Assembly (NCBI RefSeq): GCF_000372465.1
Contig: NZ_AQUZ01000003.1
Coordinates: forward strand, 220,904-284,903
Reading direction: 5' to 3'
Length of the DNA: 64,000 nt
Origin: Kribbella catacumbae DSM 19601
GTDB taxonomy: Bacteria > Actinomycetota > Actinomycetes > Propionibacteriales > Kribbellaceae
Shown here: one piece after another, positions 51,827 through 60,305 of the stretch
Numbering within the stretch: the first letter of the stretch is position 1
Layout: each line of letters opens with the position of its first letter
The notes under the pieces: model-generated
The model's input: the letters and a program-made list of their open reading frames with translations, nothing else
The model's database searches: none
Told to the model about the DNA's origin: nothing
Position numbers and translations under genes: made by a program

Positions 51827-52753
51827 TTACGACGGTAGCGGCTGCGGGTCGTCGTACAGGCCTTCGAGCACGTCGCCGTACTCGTCGATCCGGGCCAGTA
51901 CGTCGGCCGGCAGGAAGGTCAGGTCGGCCGTGTCGGTGGCGGCGGCGACCTCGTCCCAGTCGATCGGGGTAGAGACGCGCGGCTCTTCGGCACCACGCAG
52001 CGAGTACGGCGCCAGCGTGGTCTTGGCGCTGGCGTTCTGGCTCCAGTCGATGAAGACCTTGCCCGGGCGGAGCGCCTTGGTCATGTTGGCGGTGACGTTC
52101 TCCGGCAGTGCCTCGGCCAATTGCTCGGCGAGCTGCTTGGCGAAGGCGCTGGTACTGCGGGACGAGGCCGGCTCGATCGGGACGTACAGGTGCATGCCTT
52201 TGTTGCCGGAGGTTTTGGGCCAGCCTTCGAGGCCGAAGTGGTTCAGCAGTTCGCGTAGCGCGAGCGCCACGTCGCAGCACTCGACGATTGTGGCGCCCGG
52301 GCCCGGGTCGAGGTCGAAGACGATCAGGTCCGCCATCGGCTTCTTGCCATCGTCCGACAGCCCGATCCGCCATTGCGGCACGTGCAGTTCGAGCGCGGCC
52401 AGGTTGGCGAGCCAGACGACCGTGGGGATGTCATCGGCGATCACGAAGTCGGCTTCGTCCCGCCCGGTGGAGCTCCCCGGGGTCGGCAGTGTCACCGTGC
52501 GGACCCAGTTCGGAGTACCGCGGGGTGCGTTCTTCTCGAAGAAGTACGCCGCGCCGGTGCCGTCGGGCCAGCGCTTACGCGTCAGCGGCCGGTCCTGGAG
52601 ATGCGGCAGCAGCAGTGGCGCCACCTGCAGGTAGTAGTCGATCACCTCGGCCTTGGTGAAGCCCGTCTGCGGGTACAACACCTTCCCGAGGTTGGTGAGC
52701 TTCATCGTCTGCCCATCAACCTCAGTGGTCAGTTGCTTTGGAGCGGCGCCCAT
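51827..52753 (-). CDS. Stand-alone LigD-type polymerase domain (primase-polymerase) protein
   Basis: The 308-residue protein matches the polymerase domain of LigD: KVLYPQTGFTKAEVIDYYLQ, metal-binding Asp pair in VFDLDPG, SGNKGMHLYVPI, and FIDWSQNASAKTTLAPYSLR. It has no ligase or phosphoesterase domain. Such proteins fill gaps during non-homologous end joining with Ku and a ligase. ATG 52753 is chosen because TAGGTC precedes it; ATG 52765 is an alternative. It is divergent from the hydrolase at 52772. Confidence 0.9.
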   Translation of the reverse strand: MGAAPKQLTTEVDGQTMKLTNLGKVLYPQTGFTKAEVIDYYLQVAPLLLPHLQDRPLTRKRWPDGTGAAYFFEKNAPRGTPNWVRTVTLPTPGSSTGRDEADFVIADDIPTVVWLANLAALELHVPQWRIGLSDDGKKPMADLIVFDLDPGPGATIVECCDVALALRELLNHFGLEGWPKTSGNKGMHLYVPIEPASSRSTSAFAKQLAEQLAEALPENVTANMTKALRPGKVFIDWSQNASAKTTLAPYSLRGAEEPRVSTPIDWDEVAAATDTADLTFLPADVLARIDEYGDVLEGLYDDPQPLPS

Positions 52754-52771
52754 GAGACCTACCATGCACTA

Positions 52772-53689
52772 GTGGAGAGTTACGGGGCGGTAACCGGCGC
52801 TTCGGTGCCGTTGGGGGCGCAGGAGTGGCCGGCGCGGACCGTGCGGATCGCGGGCGGCGAGTTGCTGGTCAGAGACACGCCGGGGGCGGCGAAGGAGCTA
52901 CCTCCCGCGTTGTTCGTGCACGGTCTCGGCGGGTCGTCGCTGAACTGGACAGCACTCGGGTTGCTGCTGAACGACACGGTTCGCGGCCTCGCACCGGACC
53001 TGCCCGGCTTCGGTCGTACGCCGCCCCTGCCGGGTGTCAGCGGCATCCGGCAGCAGGCCGAACTGCTCAGTCACCTCATCGACTCCGAATTCGGCCAGCC
53101 GGTCCATCTGTTCGGGAACTCGATGGGTGGAGCGGCCGCGGTGGCTCTGGCGGCTCAGCATCCGGAGCAGGTCGCATCGCTGACCCTGATTTCCCCGGCG
53201 CTACCGGATCCCAGAGCGTCGGCCATAGCGGTCTGGTTCACCGCACTGGCTACCCCGCGACTGGGCAAGGTCGTCCTCGAGCGGAGCGCCCGATTGCCGT
53301 TCGACCGGCGACTCAAGGCGGGGATGTCGATGATCTTCGGCGATCCGCGGTCGCTGGCGCCCGAAGTACTGCAGGCCTATGAGAAGGAGTTGCGCAGGCG
53401 CGACAGTCAACCGTGGGGATATGAGGCGACGATGGAAGCGGCTCGTAGCGTGCTGTTCTCCTCGCTGGCGCCGCCGCGGCGATCGTTGTGGGCCGATGCG
53501 GCCAGGGTTCGCTGTCCTGTCCAGCTGGTCTACGGCGGCAAGGACAGACTCGTCAACGCGAAGATCCGGACCAAGGCGCAGCGCAGCTTCCCTGACGCCC
53601 GGCTGCTCTACCTGCCGAAGTCCGGCCACGTCGCGCAGATGGAACACCCGCAGGAAGTCGAGCGAGCCTTCCGGCAGCTGATCGGCTAG
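52772..53689 (+). CDS. Alpha/beta hydrolase
   Basis: The 305-residue protein shows LFVHGLGGSSLNWTAL, the nucleophile elbow LFGNSMGGAAAV, Asp in YGGKDRLV and His in SGHVAQMEHP: a full catalytic triad. A cap domain lies between. It resembles lipase/esterase LipV-like proteins of actinobacteria; the substrate is not known. The GTG at 52772 lies in the short divergent space to the polymerase gene. Confidence 0.87.
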   Translation: MESYGAVTGASVPLGAQEWPARTVRIAGGELLVRDTPGAAKELPPALFVHGLGGSSLNWTALGLLLNDTVRGLAPDLPGFGRTPPLPGVSGIRQQAELLSHLIDSEFGQPVHLFGNSMGGAAAVALAAQHPEQVASLTLISPALPDPRASAIAVWFTALATPRLGKVVLERSARLPFDRRLKAGMSMIFGDPRSLAPEVLQAYEKELRRRDSQPWGYEATMEAARSVLFSSLAPPRRSLWADAARVRCPVQLVYGGKDRLVNAKIRTKAQRSFPDARLLYLPKSGHVAQMEHPQEVERAFRQLIG

Positions 53690-53691
53690 CA

Positions 53692-53795
53692 CCGGACCGC
53701 CACCACTCACGAACCTCGTCTGGCCGGTGCTGCCCAGGCGTGGGTGGGTGCGCCGAGGGCGGTGTGGAGCAGATTTATGAGTGGGGGCGGTCCGG
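53692..53795. repeat. Inverted repeat, 22-bp imperfect arms, 60-nt spacer (family 2)
   Basis: Arms 53692-53713 and 53774-53795 match except at three positions. The arm sequence (GGACCGCCRCCACTCACRAA) is nearly that of the element at 45425-45526. It begins 3 bp after the hydrolase stop. Confidence 0.85.
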
Positions 53796-53833
53796 GAAGC
53801 TAGCGACCTGGGTAGGCAATCGGCGCGGCGAGG

Positions 53834-53849
53834 TCATCCCGCGGGATGA
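53834..53849. promoter_or_regulatory. 16-bp perfect palindrome upstream of the secreted esterase gene
   Basis: TCATCCCGCGGGATGA is fully symmetric and lies 87 bp before the GTG at 53936, a fitting place for a repressor or activator site. No regulator is identified. Confidence 0.45.
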
Positions 53850-53935
53850 TCCTGCGACCATTTCGTCGCCCGCGACAACTATTGCCCCGGCTCCGTCGTC
53901 AGCAGGGTGAACTGTCTGCCGACGAAAGGACCGCT

Positions 53936-56695
53936 GTGCGGGTATTCGGAAGAGCGGGGCTCGTCGTCGCACTGCTAGGTGCGGCACTGCTTGCCCCGGC
54001 CGGCCAGGCGCAGGCCGCGCCTCCTGACCAACCGGTTGCCAAAGGCAAGAATTGGGAGATCCACCCGGAGGCCGGCGGCTACCGGGTGACTCTGCACCTC
54101 GGCGCGCCGGCGCCGATGCGCGGCGCGCTGCCGCTGATCGCGGTGAACGGCAAGCCGGTCGGGGTGGCGAAACAGTCGCCGGACCGGCGTACCGTCTCGG
54201 TGGTCACCACGGACCCGTCGGTGCCGGCGGCGAAGGATGTCCAGCTGGTCTGGTCGGGGGATCTGGCCCGCAACCAGGGCAAGAAAGGCAAGAGTCAGGC
54301 CGGTGGGGTGACCACCGACAAGGAGTGGCTGAAGGCGCCGCTGGGCCCGCCGCTGGCGGTCGATCCCGGTGCCACGGGCAAATATGCCGTCGAGACGGCG
54401 GAGTACAACCTGGGCGACCAGGTTGTACTCCTGCCCGGCCTTGGTCAGAAGGCCGAGGTTCTCGGCAAGGTCTACTCGCCGCGCGGTGCGCTCGGCCCCC
54501 GGCCGCTGGTGGTCTTCCTGCACGGCCGGCACGCGGTCTGCTACGGCGATCCCACCGAGGAGCCGACTGCTCCGTGGCCGTGTGCCAAGGGTGAGAAGCC
54601 GATCCCGAGTTATCGCGGGTACGACGGTCCGGCCAAGGCGCTGGCCAGGAACGGCTATCAGGTCGTCTCGATCAGCGCGAACGCCGTGAACGCCTTCGAC
54701 GACGGCGTCTACGACCAGGGCGCGCAGGCACGGGCCGAGCTGATCCTTGACCACCTGGCGCTGTGGAAGAAGTGGTCGACGGTCGGCGGTGGCCCGTTCG
54801 GCAGCAGATTCGTCGGCAAGCTGGACCTGCAGAACATCGGTCTGATGGGTCACTCGCGCGGTGGCGAGGGCGTCGCCCGCGCGGCGGTGCTGAACGCCGG
54901 CCGCGGCGGCCAGTACGGCATCCGCGCGGTGCTCCCGCTGGCACCGACCGACTTCGCGCGGGCCACCGTGCCCGGAGTCGCGATGAGTGTGATCCTGCCG
55001 TACTGCGACGGCGACGTGTCCGACCTGCAGGGGCAGAAGTTCTACGACGACACCCGGTACGCCGTCACCCGTGACGCCGCGGCCCGCTCGACCGTGACGA
55101 TCCTCGGCGCGAACCACAACTTCTTCAACACCGAGTGGACTCCGGGCCAGTCGGTCGCACCGTCGAACGACGACTGGTGGGGCGAGGACGACAAGGCCGC
55201 GCCGTGCGGAGCCAAGTACGCGGGCCGGTTGACGGCCAAGGAGCAGCAGGCGGTCGGTACGGCGTACGTGGCCGGCTTTTTCCGGTTGCAGCTCGGGCAG
55301 GAGACCAAGCTGCTGCCGCTGCTCGACGGGTCGAACGCACATCCGGCCTCGGCCGGGCGGGCCGTAGTACGGGTCGTGTCACAGGCTCCGGAAGCGTCGC
55401 GGCGGGATGTGAACCGCCTCGACCAGGCACTGCCGGCCGGAGCGGTCACCGGCAGCGTCAAGGCGACAGTGTGCGCCGGGACCGATGAGGCCTCCCGTGC
55501 CCAGCCTGCTACGTGTGTGAAGACGGGCAACAGCTGGGATTCACCGCACTGGGTGGAGGCTTGGTTCGCCCAACACACGCCGACAACTGCGGTCACCAAG
55601 CTCACGTGGACCGGCAGGAACGGCGTAGTACGGATCAACCTCGGTGCCACTCAGCGAGACGTACGCCGGTACTCCGTACTGACGTTCCGAGCGACTCCTG
55701 ACCCGTCTGGTGCGCCGAAGACCGACCTGACCGTGCGAGTCGTGGACGGCAAGGGCCGCGCCGCCGCAGTACCGGTGTCGGCTGTCAGTGACGCTCTGCT
55801 CCGGATGCCGGGCGCGCCTGGTTTGGGGCTGCCGAAGAACCTGCTGCGTACTGTGCGGATCCCGACCAACTCGCTGAAGGGGATCAACCTGCGCGACGTT
55901 CGCGCGATCGAGCTGGTGACCGACAAGGTTGCTTCAGGGTCGGTGTTCGTGAGCGACCTGGCGTTCTCGACCCCGGGCCTGGGCAAGTCGGCGCCGTCGC
56001 GGTTGGTGCGAGTGTCGGCGTCCAATGTCGGCAAGGTGCAGGAGGGCAACTCGGGCACCAAGAACGTCGACTTCTGGGTGACGCTGTCGCGGCCGAGCCC
56101 TCGCCCGGTCAGCGTGTACGCCGAATCGAGTGGTGACCTCGGCAACTCGGTCGGCTCGGTGGTCAAGCACCTGGTCTTCAGGCCGGGTCAGACCAAGCAG
56201 AAGATCACTGTGCCGATCACGGGCAACACCCGGGACAGCTACGACCTCGTCTTCAGCCTGGTGCTCTCGGCGCCCCAGGAAGCGTTGCTGGGGCAGTCGT
56301 TCGGCAACGCTGAGGTGATCGACGACGACCCGACCCCGACCCTGACGGCCGGCCCGGCGAAGGCGGCGGAGAACGCGGGCCTGCTGAAGTTCCCGCTGAA
56401 GCTGTCCGCTCCGAGCGACAAGTTCATCTGGCTCGACGGTGAGCTGAAGGACGGCACCGCCGTGATCCGCAAGGACTTCACGACCCTCGAGGACGACGGC
56501 ACCTCCAACCCGCCGGACCGGGCCGTCTATGGACAGCTCGAACCAGGCCGGACCACGGCGAACATCGAGGTCAAGCTGGTCGACGACAAGGTGAAGGAAG
56601 CGACTGAGACCTTCACCGTCGGTTTGACCTCGGTCGAGGGCGCCGACTTCAAGCTGCCCGCCACGCTGACCGGCACGATCACCGACAACGACTGA
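53936..56695 (+). CDS. Large secreted alpha/beta hydrolase with two C-terminal Calx-beta domains
   Basis: The 919-residue protein begins with a signal peptide (VRVFGRAGLVVALLGAALLA, ending AQAAP). Residues about 140-460 form an alpha/beta hydrolase with FLHGRH (oxyanion), the nucleophile elbow GLMGHSRGGEG and His in LGANHNFFNTEW. A beta-rich region of about 200 residues follows. Two Calx-beta-type modules end the protein; the second ends in VEGADFKLPATLTGTITDND. The GTG at 53936 has GAAAGGA upstream. It is probably an extracellular or wall-attached esterase; no sortase motif is visible. Confidence 0.85.
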   Translation: MRVFGRAGLVVALLGAALLAPAGQAQAAPPDQPVAKGKNWEIHPEAGGYRVTLHLGAPAPMRGALPLIAVNGKPVGVAKQSPDRRTVSVVTTDPSVPAAKDVQLVWSGDLARNQGKKGKSQAGGVTTDKEWLKAPLGPPLAVDPGATGKYAVETAEYNLGDQVVLLPGLGQKAEVLGKVYSPRGALGPRPLVVFLHGRHAVCYGDPTEEPTAPWPCAKGEKPIPSYRGYDGPAKALARNGYQVVSISANAVNAFDDGVYDQGAQARAELILDHLALWKKWSTVGGGPFGSRFVGKLDLQNIGLMGHSRGGEGVARAAVLNAGRGGQYGIRAVLPLAPTDFARATVPGVAMSVILPYCDGDVSDLQGQKFYDDTRYAVTRDAAARSTVTILGANHNFFNTEWTPGQSVAPSNDDWWGEDDKAAPCGAKYAGRLTAKEQQAVGTAYVAGFFRLQLGQETKLLPLLDGSNAHPASAGRAVVRVVSQAPEASRRDVNRLDQALPAGAVTGSVKATVCAGTDEASRAQPATCVKTGNSWDSPHWVEAWFAQHTPTTAVTKLTWTGRNGVVRINLGATQRDVRRYSVLTFRATPDPSGAPKTDLTVRVVDGKGRAAAVPVSAVSDALLRMPGAPGLGLPKNLLRTVRIPTNSLKGINLRDVRAIELVTDKVASGSVFVSDLAFSTPGLGKSAPSRLVRVSASNVGKVQEGNSGTKNVDFWVTLSRPSPRPVSVYAESSGDLGNSVGSVVKHLVFRPGQTKQKITVPITGNTRDSYDLVFSLVLSAPQEALLGQSFGNAEVIDDDPTPTLTAGPAKAAENAGLLKFPLKLSAPSDKFIWLDGELKDGTAVIRKDFTTLEDDGTSNPPDRAVYGQLEPGRTTANIEVKLVDDKVKEATETFTVGLTSVEGADFKLPATLTGTITDND

Positions 56696-56720
56696 CCCCA
56701 GCTGGCAACGACTGACCCCA

Positions 56721-56758
56721 CGCTGGCGCCGTACCTTCTCCCGGGTGCGGCGCCAGCG
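56721..56758. terminator. Terminator hairpin after the secreted esterase gene
   Basis: CGCTGGCGCCG (56721-56731) pairs perfectly with CGGCGCCAGCG (56748-56758) over 11 bp with a 16-nt loop, 26 bp after the stop codon. Just before it, the 14-mer AACGACTGACCCCA occurs twice, once across the stop codon. Confidence 0.7.
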
Positions 56759-56922
56759 GACTCCCGGGTGCGGCGCAGCGGCGTACGGCGGTCATCGGTG
56801 AGACTCGCGTCCCGGGATGCGGACCTTGCTGGGCTGCCCTGGAGTCGTGCGGGAACATGGGAGAGGGACAACGGGTTGAACCCTGGAGCCCCGCGATTTT
56901 TCCCGCTGACGAGGAGTCTCAC

Positions 56923-58116
56923 GTGCCACAGCTGCCACCGCTGGTCGAACCGGCCGACGAGCTGACCATCGACGAGGTCCGCCGGTATTCGCGGCACCTG
57001 ATCATCCCCGAGGTCGGGATGGCCGGGCAGAAGCGGCTGAAGAACGCCAAGGTGCTGGTGATCGGCGCCGGCGGCCTGGGCAGCCCCGCGCTGCTCTACC
57101 TGGCCGCGGCCGGCGTCGGCACGCTCGGCATCGTCGAGTTCGACACCGTCGACGAGTCGAACCTGCAGCGCCAGATCATCCACGGCCAGTCCGACGTCGG
57201 CAAGTCCAAGGCGCAGTCGGCCAAGGAGTCGATCCTCGAGACCAACCCGAACACCAACGTCGTGCTGCACGAGGTCCGCCTCGACAACGACAACGTGTTC
57301 GAGATCTTCGAGCAGTACGACCTGATCGTCGACGGCACCGACAACTTCGCCACCCGGTACCTGGTGAACGACGCCGCGGTCCTGCTCGGCAAGCCCTACG
57401 TCTGGGGCTCGATCTTCCGTTTCGACGGCCAGATCAGCGTGTTCTGGGCCGAGCACGGCCCGTGCTACCGCTGCCTGTACCCCGAGCCGCCGCCACCCGG
57501 CATGGTCCCGTCCTGCGCCGAAGGCGGCGTACTGGGCGTGCTGTGCGCGTCGGTCGGCGCCGCCCAGGTGACTGAGGCGATCAAGCTGCTCACCGGCATC
57601 GGCGACCCGTCGCTCGGCCGGCTGAACATCTACGAGGCGCTCGACCTGAACTGGCGCTCGCTGAAGGTCCGCAAGGACCCGAACTGCGCGATCTGCGGCG
57701 AGAACCCGACCGTCACCGAACTGGTCGACTACGACGCGTTCTGCGGTGCGATCACCGAGGAAGCGGCCGACGCGGCCGTCGGCTCGACGATCTCGGTGAA
57801 GACGCTGAGCGAGTGGATCAAGCTGAAGGACAACGGCGAGAAGGACTTCCTGCTGGTCGACGTCCGCGAGCCGAACGAGTACGAGATCAACCGGATCCCC
57901 GGTTCGGTGCTGATCCCGAAGGCCGACTTCCAGACCGGCGTGGCGCTGGAGAAGCTCCCGCAGGACAAGCAGTTGGTCTTCCACTGCAAGTCCGGCGTCC
58001 GCTCCGCCGAGGTCCTCGCCATCGCCAAGGGTGCAGGCTTCTCCGACGCCGTCCACGTCGGCGGCGGCGTAGTCGCCTGGGTCGACCAGATCGACCCGTC
58101 CCAGCCCACTTACTGA
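56923..58116 (+). CDS. moeZ: MoeZ: adenylyltransferase/sulfurtransferase (ThiF domain plus rhodanese)
   Basis: The 397-residue protein has an N-terminal ThiF/MoeB fold (VIGAGGLGSPALLYLAAAGV; zinc ligands in YRCLYP and CAICG) and a C-terminal rhodanese domain with active Cys in FHCKSGVRSAEV. MoeZ adenylates and thiocarboxylates small sulfur carriers for molybdopterin, thiamine or cysteine synthesis. The GTG at 56923 has GAGGAG upstream. The gene belongs to the same block as DUF3107 and the rhlE-like helicase in mycobacteria. Confidence 0.95.
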   Translation: MPQLPPLVEPADELTIDEVRRYSRHLIIPEVGMAGQKRLKNAKVLVIGAGGLGSPALLYLAAAGVGTLGIVEFDTVDESNLQRQIIHGQSDVGKSKAQSAKESILETNPNTNVVLHEVRLDNDNVFEIFEQYDLIVDGTDNFATRYLVNDAAVLLGKPYVWGSIFRFDGQISVFWAEHGPCYRCLYPEPPPPGMVPSCAEGGVLGVLCASVGAAQVTEAIKLLTGIGDPSLGRLNIYEALDLNWRSLKVRKDPNCAICGENPTVTELVDYDAFCGAITEEAADAAVGSTISVKTLSEWIKLKDNGEKDFLLVDVREPNEYEINRIPGSVLIPKADFQTGVALEKLPQDKQLVFHCKSGVRSAEVLAIAKGAGFSDAVHVGGGVVAWVDQIDPSQPTY

Positions 58117-58128
58117 GTCACTCCGCAG

Positions 58129-58162
58129 CCCCGCCCCGTACTCCGGTACGCGGGCGGGGTTT
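58129..58162 (+). terminator. Rho-independent-type terminator after moeZ
   Basis: CCCCGCCC (58129-58136) pairs with GGGCGGGG (58152-58159), with an inner CGTAC/GTACG pairing and a short TTT run. It lies 13 bp after the moeZ stop. Confidence 0.8.
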
Positions 58163-58200
58163 CGCGTCGTCTTTCTGCAGCAGATCGGCACAGACTTCAG

Positions 58201-58226
58201 ACCTGAAATCAGTACAGATTTCGGGT
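58201..58226. promoter_or_regulatory. Operator-like dyad upstream of the antitoxin-like gene
   Basis: ACCTGAAATC and GATTTCGGGT pair with one mismatch across 6 nt. TAGGTT (58235-58240) lies 6 nt before the GTG at 58247, as in leaderless promoters, so the dyad would cover the -35 region. This is a usual layout for autorepressed toxin-antitoxin operons. Confidence 0.55.
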
Positions 58227-58246
58227 GTAGCCGATAGGTTCGCGCG

Positions 58247-58477
58247 GTGACTACGAGTAGCCAAGGCCAGCGCCTGCCTCCACCCTTCAGCGTCGGCGAG
58301 TTCCGGCTCGAGCTCCCGCGAATCCTGGAGAGGCTCCGCAAGGCGCCGACCGCAGGACCGGTCACCGTCGGCCGGCATCGGCGTGTGGAGGCAGTCATTC
58401 TGAGCCCCACCGAGTACGAGTGGCTCATTGGGTCCGCACGAAAGCCGGCTGGCGGAACGGAAGAGGACGCCGGGTGA
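58247..58477 (+). CDS. Phd/YefM-like antitoxin candidate
   Basis: The 76-residue protein has FRLELPRILERLRKAP, then GPVTVGRHRRVEAVILSPTE and YEWLI, a pattern like the N-terminal DNA-binding part of Phd/YefM antitoxins, followed by a short hydrophilic tail. It starts at GTG without a ribosome binding site. It overlaps the next gene (GTGA). A role as antitoxin and autorepressor is inferred from fold pattern, size, dyad and coupling. Confidence 0.65.
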   Translation: MTTSSQGQRLPPPFSVGEFRLELPRILERLRKAPTAGPVTVGRHRRVEAVILSPTEYEWLIGSARKPAGGTEEDAG

Positions 58478-59004
58478 GCCGTCATGTCTACGTCGATGAG
58501 ACGAAGCAGCGTGGCTATCTGCTGGTGGCCGCGGTCGTCGTGGTCGGGGATCTGTGCACTCTTCGTAAGGAGCTGCGGGCGTTGGTGCTGCCGGGACAAC
58601 GTGCACTCCACATGAACGCGGAGCGAGACGCCCGCCGCCGAGCGATCGCCGACACGATTGCACGCATGAACATCGAGGTCACCGTGTACGACGCCGGCAA
58701 GCGCTACCGGACCGACCGTGACCGGCGAGCGGCCTGCCTAGGTGGGCTGATCGCCGACGAGTGCCGCCATCACCGATCCCGCATCACGCTCGAGGTGGAC
58801 GAGACTCTGCGCTCCTGGGACAAGCAGCGCCTCATCGAGCTGACCCGGGCCGCGGATGCCCGCAGCCGGATCGAGTACACCCATGCGACTGCAGCCGCGG
58901 AACTGCTGCTGTGCATCCCGGACGCGGTCGCCTGGTGCTGGGCCAAAGGTGGACACTGGCGGGAACGGATCCGCCCCGTCGTGACCGGAGTCCGCGAGGT
59001 CTGA
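58474..59004 (+). CDS. DUF3800-like protein, candidate toxin (RNase H-like fold)
   Basis: The 176-residue protein starts VSRHVYVDETKQRGYLLVAA, where Asp8-Glu9 match the first acidic site of DUF3800 proteins, a family predicted to have an RNase H-like fold. Further acidic residues lie in LEVDETLRSWDKQ, and a His-rich segment (ECRHHRS) lies between. It ends with a helix-rich region containing WCWAKGGHWRERI. Coupling with a Phd-like gene suggests a toxin-antitoxin pair with a nuclease-type toxin. The family match is from pattern only. Confidence 0.6.
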   Translation: MSRHVYVDETKQRGYLLVAAVVVVGDLCTLRKELRALVLPGQRALHMNAERDARRRAIADTIARMNIEVTVYDAGKRYRTDRDRRAACLGGLIADECRHHRSRITLEVDETLRSWDKQRLIELTRAADARSRIEYTHATAAAELLLCIPDAVAWCWAKGGHWRERIRPVVTGVREV

Positions 59005-59020
59005 TCCCAGAAACGCGCGA

Positions 59021-59058
59021 AGCCCGAGCGCCACGGTCGTCCGGCCGGGTCTCGGGCT
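59021..59058. terminator. Terminator hairpin after the DUF3800-like gene
   Basis: AGCCCGAG (59021-59028) pairs with CTCGGGCT (59051-59058). It lies 17 bp after the stop codon. A second hairpin, CGCAGG/CCTGCG at 59140-59156, lies just past the end of the convergent GNAT remnant. Confidence 0.65.
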
Positions 59059-59165
59059 CACTTCCTGAAGCTCAACGCTCCAGGCACGTACCACGATACC
59101 ACTCGACCACTCGGTGCCGAGGATGGTTTCCCTCTCCGGCGCAGGTTATGCCTGCGGGCGTGCGC

Positions 59166-59321
59166 CTAAACAGAAGGCAGTTCCGGCGCCCACAGCTCGG
59201 CTGTCTGGACAACACGCATGCCGACCGACTCGTAGAGGCCCTGGGCCTGCGTTGGGTTGCTGGTGTCCACGTGCCGCAGGGTGTCGGCTAGCCCGGCCGC
59301 AGCGTCGGTGGCGAAGGCCTG
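59166..59321 (-). pseudogene. Duplicated 3' fragment of the upstream GNAT gene
   Basis: About 51 codons and a TAG stop directly after the stop of the GNAT gene at 59327 encode QAFATDAAAGLADTLRHVDT and NPTQAQGLYESVGMR, matching the last 50 residues of the intact gene (AFAADAAAGLDGTMLHVDTN, NPTPALGLYESVGMR). There is no start codon or N-terminal part. It is the remnant of a tandem duplication or of a recombination between two paralogues. Confidence 0.75.
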
Positions 59322-59326
59322 CAGCC

Positions 59327-60280
59327 CTATCGGGTCGGGAGTTTGCGGGTCCAGGCGTCGGCGATCTCGATCGTGCGCATGCCCACGGACTCGTACAGGC
59401 CGAGGGCCGGCGTCGGGTTGTTGGTGTCGACGTGCAGCATCGTCCCGTCGAGGCCGGCCGCGGCATCGGCGGCGAAGGCGTAGCGGAGCAGGTACTTCGC
59501 CAGGCCGAGTCCGCGCGCTTCGGGGCTGACGCCGAGCCGGCCGATGTACCCGCAGTTGTCCGTCTCGACGAAGCTGTCGTTGCAGTCGCTGGCGGCGAGA
59601 GTCACCCCGTCGCGCTCGACCATCGTCAGTTGCGGCCAAGCGAACTGCGGGCTCTTCTCGTGGTTCGCCAGCCATTCGTCGTACGGCGGAAGCGCCGCGC
59701 TGTCCTGCCCTTCGAACGCGGCCGACATCAGTGCGTGGTACGCCCGCCTGGCCGATTCGTCGAAGGCGCCGGCGCGGACCGTAGTACCGGCTGGTGGTTC
59801 TGGCACGAGCACCGGGCCGGTGTGGTCGATCCGCAGCTGCAGGTACGACGTGGCGAACTCGTACCCCTGGTCGCTGACCACCTCGCGCAGCGCCTCGTCC
59901 GCGCGGAACAGGCTGACCTCGACGGTCACCTCGGTCTGACCGTTCTCGCCGGCTAGATCTCGGGCCCGTTCAGCGCCTGTTGTGACCAGCCAGCCCGCGA
60001 TCGCCGGATCCGGGGTGATCACGCTCAACTGGACGAACCGGCGATCCCCGCCCGGCAGGACGAACGCGAATCCGGTGACCGCGCCCGGGCGGCCCAGGAC
60101 CAGCCAGCCATCCCGCTCGGGGGTGAAGGTCGGCGTGCCGAGCGCCTCGGTGACCTCCGACAAAGTGACCACCGGCCGGCCGAGGAGCTTCGTGAAATAG
60201 TCCACGGCGAGCTGCAGGATCGCATCGGCGTCCTCCAGTCGCGGCGGGCGGACCGTGAGGCCGGCGGGGAGTTCGCTCAT
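59327..60280 (-). CDS. Double GNAT-domain acetyltransferase
   Basis: The 317-residue protein has two GNAT-like halves. The N-terminal half (LTVRPPRLEDADAILQLAVD) is degenerate. The C-terminal half has the acetyl-CoA motif VSPEARGLGLAKYLLRYAF and NPTPALGLYESVGMR. This layout resembles mycothiol synthase MshD-like and related two-domain enzymes, but the acceptor is unknown. Directly downstream lies a duplicated fragment of its own 3' end. Confidence 0.85.
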   Translation of the reverse strand: MSELPAGLTVRPPRLEDADAILQLAVDYFTKLLGRPVVTLSEVTEALGTPTFTPERDGWLVLGRPGAVTGFAFVLPGGDRRFVQLSVITPDPAIAGWLVTTGAERARDLAGENGQTEVTVEVSLFRADEALREVVSDQGYEFATSYLQLRIDHTGPVLVPEPPAGTTVRAGAFDESARRAYHALMSAAFEGQDSAALPPYDEWLANHEKSPQFAWPQLTMVERDGVTLAASDCNDSFVETDNCGYIGRLGVSPEARGLGLAKYLLRYAFAADAAAGLDGTMLHVDTNNPTPALGLYESVGMRTIEIADAWTRKLPTR

Positions 60281-60305
60281 TCAGTCATGGTGGCCCAGCG
60301 CCGGT

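Noticed and set aside
59060..59160. Possible tRNA or structured RNA between the DUF3800-like gene and the GNAT remnant
   Set aside because: No T-loop GGTTCRANTC, no matching acceptor stem and no plausible anticodon arm were found on either strand; only simple hairpins are present.
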